A DNA stretch of 5,320 nucleotides. Source: an uncultured Anaerolineales bacterium (GTDB lineage: Bacteria; Chloroflexota; Anaerolineae; Anaerolineales; Villigracilaceae). Every line of letters begins with the position of its first letter. The first letter of the stretch is position 1. Below the pieces are notes generated by a model, which saw only the letters and a program-made list of their open reading frames with translations, did not search any database and was not told the DNA's origin. This document shows positions 1 through 5,320 of this stretch, one piece after another. The position numbers and the translations under genes are program-made. The stretch spans positions 1 to 5,320 of the forward strand of contig CALFXA010000265.1 in NCBI GenBank assembly GCA_937928015.1, in the 5' to 3' direction.

Positions 1-509
1 CCTGGGTCGATGATGGCAGTGATCCAGTAGCACGGACCCTTGCCTGTGGTGGGCACATCCACCTGAGTGGAGCCGTTCTTGCTAATGGCACGCGAGATCA
101 TACCGCACTGGCCGAAGGCGTTAGGCTGCGACAGGCCGATGGTCAACGTGACGGGGTACTTGGTGTCATTCTTGAACATCACCGGGGTGGTCGCACCCGA
201 AGCACCCACATCCAACATGCCGTTGCACTGGTTGGCGTTGCTGGCCGGGGGCTGGGTCGGCGGCAGGGTGGGGATCGACGAAGTCGGCGGAAGAACGAAG
301 GTAGGGGTAGCCTGGGGCGTCTGGGTGGGAACTTCCGTGGGCGGCACCTGGGTGGCGGTCGGGATGGCCGCCTGAGTCTGCGCGATCATGGTGGCGGCGG
401 CCGCGTTGGCCGTGGCCAGCACATCCGGGGTCGGCGTGGCTGGAGTCTGCGCGCCACACGCGCTGAGCAGGACGACCCACAGCATGGATATGGCAATCAA
501 CTTTTTCAT
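1..509 (-). CDS. Pro/Thr-rich putative lipoprotein, 3' end missing (lipoprotein B)
   Basis: The frame stays open from the ATG at 507-509 to the left edge (169 codons seen), so the C-terminus is missing. The N-terminus is a lipoprotein signal peptide: MKK, a hydrophobic stretch (residues 4-15), then the lipobox L15-S16-A17-C18, so it should be anchored on the outer face of the membrane. Residues ~22-90 are a low-complexity linker rich in Pro, Thr and Ala, and a likely beta-rich domain begins at ~95 with cysteines at 95, 135 and 160. The layout matches the upstream neighbour (531-1154), including an STQVDVP...C segment comparable to YTEVKVP...C there, which suggests paralogues. The gap to that neighbour is 21 bp. 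A GGAG lies 12 bases before the ATG, an unusually long spacing, but no better start is visible. I recognise no named family and the function is unknown. Confidence 0.85.
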   Translation of the reverse strand, partial: MKKLIAISMLWVVLLSACGAQTPATPTPDVLATANAAAATMIAQTQAAIPTATQVPPTEVPTQTPQATPTFVLPPTSSIPTLPPTQPPASNANQCNGMLDVGASGATTPVMFKNDTKYPVTLTIGLSQPNAFGQCGMISRAISKNGSTQVDVPTTGKGPCYWITAIIDP

Positions 510-530
510 CGTACTTATTGTCTCCATTTA

Positions 531-1154
531 TTACTTGATCTTGATACGGTTCTTGTATAACGTGATCGTGCGCTGGCCGCCGGTATCGAGCGAGAACTTG
601 CCCGTGAACTGACGTCCACCCACCCAGGCCACGTAATCACACTTGCCAGAAGGGACCTTGACTTCCGTGTACTTGCTCACGGGGAACTCCATAATGCTCA
701 ACGTGCCTTCCTTGTTGATGCACTGCAGCGAAATGTAAGCCTGGGCATGTGACCGATTGGAAAGCATTATCTTTCCAGACGGCACAAGAGGCGGTAAAGT
801 TCCAAAGGATTGGAAACCCAGGGTGGCGGTGTAGGTCACTGGAGTGTAGGTCAGTGACGGGGTCCCTGGGCCGAGTGTTGCGGTGGTCACCGTACCGGTG
901 GCGCTCGCCGTCAACGGGACAGGCGTGAGACTGGCCGTCGGCGTAGGCGGGAGCGGAGTGCTGGTCGGTTGGGGGGTATGGGTCGGAAGCGGGGTGGCCG
1001 ACGGCAGGATCACGGGGGTCGACGAAGCAGGGACAGCGGTGGGCGAGGCCGCCACCGCAGAAGGAGCGGGTTTCACGGTTTGCTCCAGGAACGCGGGCAT
1101 GCACGCGTTCAAGAGGAGGGATAGACCCAAAACAGGCAGGAGCAACTTTTTCAT
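531..1154 (-). CDS. Pro/Thr-rich putative lipoprotein (lipoprotein A)
   Basis: This is a complete 207-residue protein. The signal peptide has MKK, a hydrophobic core (residues 4-14) and the lipobox L15-N16-A17-C18, so it is predicted to be a membrane-anchored, surface-exposed lipoprotein. Residues ~28-120 form a long Pro/Thr/Ser linker with repeated TPxPT-type units, a style common in Anaerolineae-type Chloroflexota exported proteins. Residues ~125-207 are probably a small beta-rich domain with cysteines at 145 and 172 and a basic C-terminus. The start is supported by AAGGAG seven bases upstream. The gene lies 21 bp after the thioredoxin gene and 21 bp before lipoprotein B, and it ends in tandem stops (TAA TAA, 533-528). 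The linker and domain resemble lipoprotein B, suggesting a duplication. A link to thioredoxin through the cysteines is speculative, because thioredoxin has no export signal. Function unknown. Confidence 0.9.
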   Translation of the reverse strand: MKKLLLPVLGLSLLLNACMPAFLEQTVKPAPSAVAASPTAVPASSTPVILPSATPLPTHTPQPTSTPLPPTPTASLTPVPLTASATGTVTTATLGPGTPSLTYTPVTYTATLGFQSFGTLPPLVPSGKIMLSNRSHAQAYISLQCINKEGTLSIMEFPVSKYTEVKVPSGKCDYVAWVGGRQFTGKFSLDTGGQRTITLYKNRIKIK

Positions 1155-1161
1155 GGCCCAA

Positions 1162-1167
1162 CTCCTT
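1162..1167 (-). promoter_or_regulatory. Ribosome binding site of lipoprotein A
   Basis: On the minus strand this reads AAGGAG, seven bases before the ATG at 1154. It supports that start. It also contrasts with the thioredoxin gene upstream, which has no such site at usable distance. Confidence 0.8.
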
Positions 1168-1175
1168 GGGGAAAA

Positions 1176-1520
1176 TTAATTCTGTGCGGCGACTTCCATG
1201 AACTGGGTTACGATGTCACGCAGCATCCGCTCGGGAAGGGCGCCCACCTGACGATGGACGATCTTGCCGTTCGCCACGAACAACATGGTGGGGATGCCCT
1301 GAATGCCATACTTCGTCATCCACTCGGGGTTTTCATCGGTGTTGACCTTGGCCACCACGACCTTGCCCTCGTATTCCTTGGCGATCTTATCGAGCACGGG
1401 CGCGATCATCTTGCACGGTCCGCACCACGGTGCCCAGAAATCGACGATGACAGGCACGGGCGACTGCAACACAGTCGTCTCGAAGGCGGCATCCGTAACG
1501 TGAATGGGTTCTCCAGACAT
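1176..1520 (-). CDS. trxA: Thioredoxin
   Basis: Cytoplasmic thiol-disulfide oxidoreductase of 114 residues, the usual size for thioredoxin. The active site W32-C33-G34-P35-C36-K37 follows the typical beta strand VIVDFWA, and the conserved cis-proline is in GIPT (P77). The pattern KVNTDENP...YGIQGIPTMLFV...G is characteristic of the fold. There is no signal peptide. The frame stays open upstream to 1589, but the ATG at 1518-1520 is preferred because MSGEPIHVTDAAFE begins where thioredoxins normally begin, and the extra 23 residues look like translated intergenic sequence. It is probably the first gene of a minus-strand operon with the two lipoproteins. No Shine-Dalgarno site is well placed, and a TATAAT box ends six bases before the ATG, so a leaderless message is predicted. 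Its exact role among the cell's thioredoxins cannot be told from sequence. Confidence 0.96.
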   Translation of the reverse strand: MSGEPIHVTDAAFETTVLQSPVPVIVDFWAPWCGPCKMIAPVLDKIAKEYEGKVVVAKVNTDENPEWMTKYGIQGIPTMLFVANGKIVHRQVGALPERMLRDIVTQFMEVAAQN

Positions 1521-1526
1521 ACGGTT

Positions 1527-1532
1527 ATTATA
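1527..1532 (-). promoter_or_regulatory. Predicted -10 box for the thioredoxin-lipoprotein operon
   Basis: The minus strand reads a perfect TATAAT here, with six bases between it and the ATG at 1520. With standard -10 geometry (hexamer at -12 to -7), +1 falls on the A of the start codon, which implies a leaderless mRNA. No good -35 element is seen 16-18 bases upstream (CCGAAA at 17 bases), and no extended -10 TG is present. The match to the box is direct; promoter activity is inferred. Confidence 0.55.
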
Positions 1533-1605
1533 TTCCCTTTCTCGGCAAATTTCGGAGGGTTGGTCTTGCCAAGTCACGGAGTATAACACAAAAAGATTCC
1601 TTCCC

Positions 1606-1614
1606 TGATATAAT
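1606..1614 (+). promoter_or_regulatory. Predicted extended -10 promoter of ftsY operon
   Basis: The sequence TGATATAAT is an exact extended -10 motif (TGnTATAAT). The -35 region is poor (ACACAA at 17 bases), which extended -10 promoters tolerate. The hexamer ends eight bases before the ftsY ATG, so transcription should start at about 1621-1623, leaving no leader or one of 1-2 bases. No Shine-Dalgarno site precedes the ATG, which fits leaderless translation. Activity is inferred. Confidence 0.6.
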
Positions 1615-1622
1615 GGCGCGTC

Positions 1623-2537
1623 ATGGCTGACTTCTTCAATCGCTGGCGTAACGGCCTTTCCAAAACCAGCAAGACCACTTTCGGGCGCATCGCATCCCTG
1701 TTTGGGGCGACCGAGATCACCGACGAGACCTGGGATGAACTCGAAACCCTGCTCATTCAGGCAGATCTAGGGGTGGAGACCGCCACCTCAGTGCTGGAGT
1801 CGCTCAAACGCACCGTGCGGACCGAAGGCCTGACCCGCTCCGAGGAGCTTTCTTCCGCGCTTCGGGCGGAACTCCGCGCCCGCCTCGACGCGCCTCCCAC
1901 GCTGACGTGGACCCACAAGCCCAACGTGGTGATGGTGGTGGGTGTCAACGGTTCGGGCAAGACTACCACGCTCGCCAAGCTCAGCCAGCGCTACCAGGGC
2001 GAGGGCAAGTCGATTCTGCTTGGCGCGGCGGATACCTTCCGCGCGGCGGCGGTGGACCAGCTTCAGGTGTGGGGGGATCGGCTCGGGGTGGAGGTTATCG
2101 CTGGGGCGCCCGAGTCAGACCCGGGCGCGGTGGCGTTTAACGCCGTCCAGGCGGGAGCCGCCCGCGACGTGGACATCGTCTTCATTGACACGGCGGGACG
2201 TCTGCATACGCGCTTCAATCTGATGGAAGAGCTGAAGAAGGTCCATCGCGTAGTTGGCAAGGCCATGCCTGGTTCGCCGCACGCCGTCTGGCTGGTCCTG
2301 GATGCGACCACGGGACAGAACGCCCTGCAGCAGGCCAAATCGTTCAAGCAGGCCGTCCATGTGACGGGCGTGATTCTTTCGAAGCTGGATTCCTCTGCGC
2401 GCGGTGGGATGGCCTTTGCCATTCAGCGCGAGCTGGGATTGCCGATCTTATTTGCGGGTCTGGGCGAAAAACCTGAGGACCTGCAACCCTTTGACCCCGA
2501 TGCTTTCGTAGATGGAATTTTGGACACCAAGGCCTAG
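1623..2537 (+). CDS. ftsY: Signal recognition particle receptor FtsY
   Basis: SRP receptor GTPase of 304 residues, which docks ribosome-SRP complexes at the membrane for co-translational insertion. The N-terminal ~28 residues (MADFFNRWRNGLSKT...) form a short basic amphipathic segment. The N domain is at ~30-90 (ETWDELETLLIQADLG) and the G domain at ~100-300. GTPase motifs are: P-loop GVNGSGKTT (107-115), DTFRAAA (137-143), DTAGR (189-193), SKLD (253-256, where TKLD is commoner) followed by SSARGG, and GLGE (279-282). DTFRAAA and GLGEKPEDLQPFDP distinguish FtsY from Ffh, and there is no Ffh M domain. The long acidic A domain of enterobacterial FtsY is absent, as in many other bacteria. The ATG follows an extended -10 box directly with no Shine-Dalgarno site. 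The gene ends in TAG, 24 bp before prfB, so the two are probably co-transcribed. Confidence 0.97.
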   Translation: MADFFNRWRNGLSKTSKTTFGRIASLFGATEITDETWDELETLLIQADLGVETATSVLESLKRTVRTEGLTRSEELSSALRAELRARLDAPPTLTWTHKPNVVMVVGVNGSGKTTTLAKLSQRYQGEGKSILLGAADTFRAAAVDQLQVWGDRLGVEVIAGAPESDPGAVAFNAVQAGAARDVDIVFIDTAGRLHTRFNLMEELKKVHRVVGKAMPGSPHAVWLVLDATTGQNALQQAKSFKQAVHVTGVILSKLDSSARGGMAFAIQRELGLPILFAGLGEKPEDLQPFDPDAFVDGILDTKA

Positions 2538-2552
2538 CTTTGGAATTTATCT

Positions 2553-2557
2553 GGAGG
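2553..2557 (+). promoter_or_regulatory. Ribosome binding site of prfB
   Basis: GGAGG lies four bases before the ATG at 2562. It fixes the start of the short zero-frame segment of prfB, which ends at an in-frame UGA after 22 codons and could otherwise be overlooked. Confidence 0.8.
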
Positions 2558-2561
2558 ACCG

Positions 2562-3645
2562 ATGCAAGATTTGCTCAACCGCTTGCAGGCCGCGCAGGAC
2601 CTGACTCAACAACTCCTGGTGCGCCTTTGACTTCCCTTCCAAGGAAGCTCAACTTTTCCAATTAGAACGAGAAACCGAACAACCCGAATTCTGGAACGAC
2701 CCCACCAATGCCCAGCGCACAATGAAGACCGTCTCGGGCCTGCGCGCCGATGTGGAAGGATGGAACGCGCTTACCCGTCACCTGACCGATCTGACCGACC
2801 TAGTCAAACTGGATGACGAGTCGCTGCGCGCCGACCTGGAGGCCGAGGTCACCAAGCTCGAAGCGGAACTCGATAAGCGTTCTTTTGCTGCCATGCTTTC
2901 GGGCAAGTACGACGAGGACAGCGCGCTGCTGGCTATCCATGCGGGGGCGGGCGGCACCGACTCGCAGGATTGGGCCGCCATGCTTCAGCGCATGTATCTG
3001 CGCTGGGCCGAGACTCACGGCTTTGAGACCGAGATCCTCGATTTCACCGATGGCGGCGAGGCGGGCACCAAGAGCGTGACCATCGCCGTCAATGGACGTT
3101 ATGCCTACGGCTATCTACGCTCCGAGAAGGGGGTGCATCGTCTGGTGCGCCTCTCGCCTTTCGACGCGGCGCACCGCCGCCACACCTCGTTCGCGCTGGT
3201 CGAGGTCCTGCCACAGGACCCGATGGATGCCGCCGAGATCGAGATCAGCCCCAACGATGTCAAAATGGACGTTTTCCGCTCCTCGGGCGCAGGCGGACAG
3301 AACGTCCAGAAGAACGCCACAGCCGTGCGCCTGACGCACATCCCGACGGGCATTGTGGTCACCTGTCAGAACGAGCGCTCGCAGTTGCAGAACCGCGAGA
3401 ACGCCATGCGCGTCTTGCGTGCCCGTCTGCTCGAAATGAAGCAGGCTCAAAAGGATCAGGAGATCGCCGTCCTGCGCGGTGAGTACACCAAGGCCGAATG
3501 GGGCAGCCAGATTCGTTCGTACGTGCTGCATCCCTACCAGATGGTCAAGGACCATCGCACTGACTATGAAACAGGCAACTCCCAGGCCGTGCTCGATGGC
3601 GACCTGGATGGGTTCATGGAAGCCTATTTGAAAAGCATAGATTAG
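2562..3645 (+). CDS. prfB: Peptide chain release factor 2, made by programmed +1 frameshift
   Basis: RF2 ends translation at UGA and UAA. Zero-frame translation from the ATG at 2562 gives 22 codons (MQDLLNRLQAAQ...VRL), then UGA at 2628-2630. Skipping T2628 after the CTT codon continues the protein as DFPSKEAQ..., to TAG at 3643-3645. The product is 360 residues, close to E. coli RF2 (365). EQPEFWNDP (~residues 41-49) is typical of the RF2 N-terminal domain and is encoded only if the frameshift is accepted. The stop-codon recognition tripeptide S198-P199-F200 identifies RF2 (RF1 carries PxT), and the catalytic G244-G245-Q246 lies in SSGAGGQNVQ, where the PrmC-type methylated glutamine would be. 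The internal ATG at 2722 would remove the first 53 residues and is not the natural start. The gene's own stop is TAG, read by RF1 rather than RF2. Confidence 0.97.
2618..2631 (+). promoter_or_regulatory. prfB autoregulatory +1 frameshift site
   Basis: The slippery core CTT TGA C (2625-2631) is identical to that of E. coli prfB. In the known mechanism, scarce RF2 lets the ribosome pause at UGA, the peptidyl-tRNA-Leu slips from CUU to UUU, and translation resumes at GAC, so RF2 controls its own synthesis. The upstream stimulator is GGTG (2618-2621), three bases before CTT, where E. coli has AGGGGG. GGTG can pair with CACC in the extended anti-Shine-Dalgarno region of 16S rRNA but is a weaker match. 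Confidence 0.93.
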
Positions 3646-3648
3646 GAG
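3643..3648 (+). promoter_or_regulatory. Ribosome binding site of the ACP gene, overlapping the prfB stop
   Basis: TAGGAG combines the prfB TAG stop codon (3643-3645) with a GGAG site (3645-3648), six bases before the ACP ATG at 3655. A ribosome finishing prfB sits directly over this site, so translational coupling is plausible. Confidence 0.75.
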
Positions 3649-3654
3649 ACAACG

Positions 3655-3900
3655 ATGAATGAAAATATTGCCAAGCTGGGACAATTCATTGCTGCCAAGA
3701 TCCTCAAGCAGCCCAATCGCAAGATCGGTGCGGACGAGGCTCTTATTTCGAGCGGCCTGGTCGACTCCTTCAGCTTGATGGATATTGCTCTTTTTGTTGA
3801 AGATACCTTCGGCGTCCGCATCGAAGATACCGAACTGAATTCCCAGACCTTTGACACGTTGAACCAGCTCTCCGCTTTGATCGATTCCCGCAAAGTATGA
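3655..3900 (+). CDS. Stand-alone acyl carrier protein
   Basis: Small acidic protein of 81 residues, the usual size for an ACP. The attachment motif is LVDSFSLMD, with Ser38 after Asp37 as the predicted 4'-phosphopantetheine site. The common form is DSL; here Phe follows the serine. The motif starts helix II (SLMDIALFVEDTFGVRI), followed by the acidic IEDTEL loop and a helix with FDTLNQLSALI, which fits the four-helix fold. It resembles the dedicated carrier proteins found next to acyl-AMP ligases more than AcpP of general fatty acid synthesis, which usually sits beside fabF or fabD; neither is visible here. The gene begins 9 bp after prfB and its TGA overlaps the next start as ATGA, so ACP and ligase are tightly coupled. 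The protein would need a phosphopantetheinyl transferase, not present in this window. The identity of its acyl cargo is unknown. Confidence 0.9.
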   Translation: MNENIAKLGQFIAAKILKQPNRKIGADEALISSGLVDSFSLMDIALFVEDTFGVRIEDTELNSQTFDTLNQLSALIDSRKV

Positions 3901-5280
3901 CCACCTTCTCCGAGCGTTTGAGGAGTCTCCACGCGCAGGACCCCGAGCGGATTGCTATTTACTTGCAGCAGGCGGGCCGCGACGACGTGCCTATCAGCTT
4001 CCACCAGTTGATGTGTGGCGCGGTGGCCTGTGCGCGCACCTACGCCCGTGAGGGACTCCAATCTGGCGAAGTCGTGGTGCTGATCCTCCAGCATGGCGAG
4101 GATTTGATCTACGCTTTCTGGGGCGCCATCCTGCATGGTGCGATCCCCTCGATCATGCCTTTTCTGACCGAGAAGCTCTCGCCCGAGCGTTACCGCGCCG
4201 ACCTGACCGCTCTGGTCTCGGTCACGCGCCCTGCGGGGATCGTGACCTACCCCGAGTTCGAGACCGAGGTCCATTCGGCGCTCAATGCCGATAGCTCGGT
4301 CCGTATCGTGGTGACCACCGACCGCCTGGAGCCGCAAGCGGATCCCGATTTCGAGGCGCTTTCTGGCTTTCAGCGCCAGCCCACCGATATTGTCCTGCTC
4401 CAGCATTCCTCTGGCACGACGGGTCTGCAAAAGGGCGTAGCCCTCGCGCATCAGGCGGTCTTCAATCAGCTCAATGCCTACAGCGCCGCTCTGAGTCTCA
4501 ACGCGGACGATGTGGTCGTCTCCTGGCTGCCGCTCTACCACGACATGGGCCTGATCGCGGGTTTCCTGATGCCGATTCTGTCAGGTATCACGCTCGTTTT
4601 GAGTTCCCCGTTCGACTGGGTGCGTGCACCTTACAAGCTGATGCATTCGGTGACCAAGTATAAGGGTACGCTGTCCTGGCTGCCCAATTTTGCTTACAAC
4701 TTCTGCGCGCAGAAGATCCGCGAGCGTAATCTCGAAGGCGTGGACCTTTCGACTTGGCGTGCGATCATCAACTGCTCCGAACCTGTCCGCTGGGAGAGTC
4801 ATCAGGCCTTCTACGAGAAATTCAAGCCCTATGGTCTGCGCCATGAGGCCCTGCAGGCTTCCTACGCGATGGCGGAAAACGTCTTTGGCGTGACCCAATC
4901 GGATTTGTCGAAGCCGCCCGCGGTCGAGGGGATCGACCGCGAGGCCTTTATGGTCGAGCGCGTGGCCAAGGTTCCCTTCGATGGCCGTCCCGCGATGAAG
5001 ATGATGTCCTCGGGGAAGCCACTCTCCAATACACGCGTCCGTGTGGTGAATGAGAAGGGCGAGGACCTGCCCGAACGTGTCATCGGTGAGCTTGTCCTGC
5101 AAAGCGACTGTATGTTGACCGAGTATTACAACCGCCCTGATGCCACCGAAAAGGCGCTGATCGGCGGCTGGTATTACACGGGCGATTATGGTTATGTCTC
5201 GCAGGGTGAGGTCTTCGTCTCGGGCCGCAAAAAAGACATGATTATCGTCGGCGGCAAGAACGTATATCCGCAGGAGATCG
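3897..5280 (+). CDS. Fatty-acyl-AMP ligase-like adenylate-forming enzyme, 3' truncated
   Basis: Member of the ANL superfamily (acyl-CoA synthetases, NRPS adenylation domains, acyl-AMP ligases), which activates a carboxylic acid with ATP as an acyl-AMP. Visible motifs: P-loop QHSSGTTGLQKG (169-180), WLPLYHDMGLI (210-220), PNFAYNFC (263-270), YGLRHEALQASYAMAEN (312-328), YTGD (427-430), GRKKD (443-447) and the hinge region to NVYPQEI (455-461). HDMGL, PNFAY and the YGLR...SYAMAE pattern are typical of fatty-acyl-AMP ligases (FAALs), which pass the acyl group to an ACP rather than CoA. The residues at ~331-365 occupy the place of the FAAL-specific insertion. Its overlap with the ACP gene supports that reading, but a CoA ligase cannot be excluded. 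The real sequence stops at about Ile461 (5279); what follows is adapter, so the C-terminal domain with the usual catalytic lysine is lost. The preceding site is weak, so translation is probably coupled through ATGA. Confidence 0.9.
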
Positions 5281-5320
5281 GAAGAGCACACGTCTGAACT
5301 CCAGTCACGAGTGGATATCT
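5275..5320. other. Illumina TruSeq adapter and index read-through (not genomic)
   Basis: From 5275 the sequence begins AGATCGGAAGAGC and follows the TruSeq 3' adapter through CCAGTCAC at 5308. It then has GAGTGGAT (5309-5316), which I recall as TruSeq index 23, and ATCT (5317-5320), the start of the flow-cell part. The exact junction is ambiguous by up to six bases (5275-5280) because the natural codons GAG ATC G can also supply them. The apparent ending GRAHV of the ligase is translated adapter. Confidence 0.98.

Noticed and set aside
67..375. Plus-strand Gly/Val-rich open frame antisense to lipoprotein B
   Set aside because: Its composition is the reverse complement of Pro/Thr-rich codons; there is no SD site or known motif. 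The same applies to 883-1179.
166..480. Minus-strand open frame of 104 codons within lipoprotein B
   Set aside because: It is a shifted-frame shadow. The frame from 509 has a signal peptide, lipobox and linker, and stays open to the window edge.
637..1161. Second minus-strand frame overlapping lipoprotein A
   Set aside because: It is another reading frame of the same region and lacks a signal peptide or recognisable domain. Lipoprotein A has an SD site and a lipobox.
1566..1571. TTGCCA as a -35 element for ftsY
   Set aside because: It lies 37 bases from the TATAAT box, far beyond the 16-18 base spacing.
1565..1573. Small palindrome CTTGCCAAG between the divergent promoters, as a possible operator
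   Set aside because: The arms are only four bases and do not extend; this is too short to claim a regulator site.
1521..1589. Longer thioredoxin start at 1589
   Set aside because: The extra 23 residues do not resemble thioredoxin N-termini and would cover the TATAAT box. The ATG at 1520 gives the normal length.
2538..2561. Terminator between ftsY and prfB
   Set aside because: The 24-bp gap has no stem-loop or T run and contains the prfB SD site, so co-transcription is more likely.
3642..4541. Long minus-strand open frame (299 codons) antisense to the ACP and ligase genes
   Set aside because: It begins at a GTG inside the HDMGL motif of the ligase, has no SD site, and shows no recognisable domain. 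The plus-strand frames there carry clear conserved motifs.

Overview
This 5.3 kb window looks like one end of a short-read metagenome or genome contig from a moderately GC-rich bacterium. The best guess is Chloroflexota, probably Anaerolineae. That rests on style, not on a marker search: two lipoproteins with long Pro/Thr-rich linkers after the lipid-anchor cysteine, a short FtsY without a long acidic domain, and the overall codon composition. The last ~45 bases are not genomic. They match the Illumina TruSeq 3' adapter plus an index, fused to the end of the final gene.

Left part, minus strand, read right to left from about 1520: a thioredoxin (trxA-like), then two Pro/Thr-rich lipoproteins that look like paralogues. 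The gaps between the three genes are both 21 bp, so they probably form one operon. The second lipoprotein runs off the left edge.

A 102-bp divergent intergenic region (1521-1622) holds a perfect TATAAT box for each direction. Each lies so close to its start codon that the thioredoxin and ftsY messages are predicted to be leaderless or nearly so.

Right part, plus strand: ftsY (SRP receptor), prfB (release factor 2, with the classical programmed +1 frameshift at an in-frame UGA), a stand-alone acyl carrier protein, and a fatty-acyl-AMP-ligase-like adenylating enzyme that overlaps the ACP gene by ATGA. The gaps are 24 bp, 9 bp and an overlap, so they form a likely operon. The ACP and ligase are predicted to work as a pair, the ligase adenylating a carboxylic acid and passing it to the ACP phosphopantetheine arm. 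The ligase is cut off by the contig end before its C-terminal catalytic lysine.

There is no rRNA, tRNA, CRISPR array, transposase or convincing terminator. Most of the window is conserved housekeeping. The parts worth attention are the recoded prfB, the paired leaderless promoters, the lipoprotein pair, the ACP/ligase pair and the adapter artefact.
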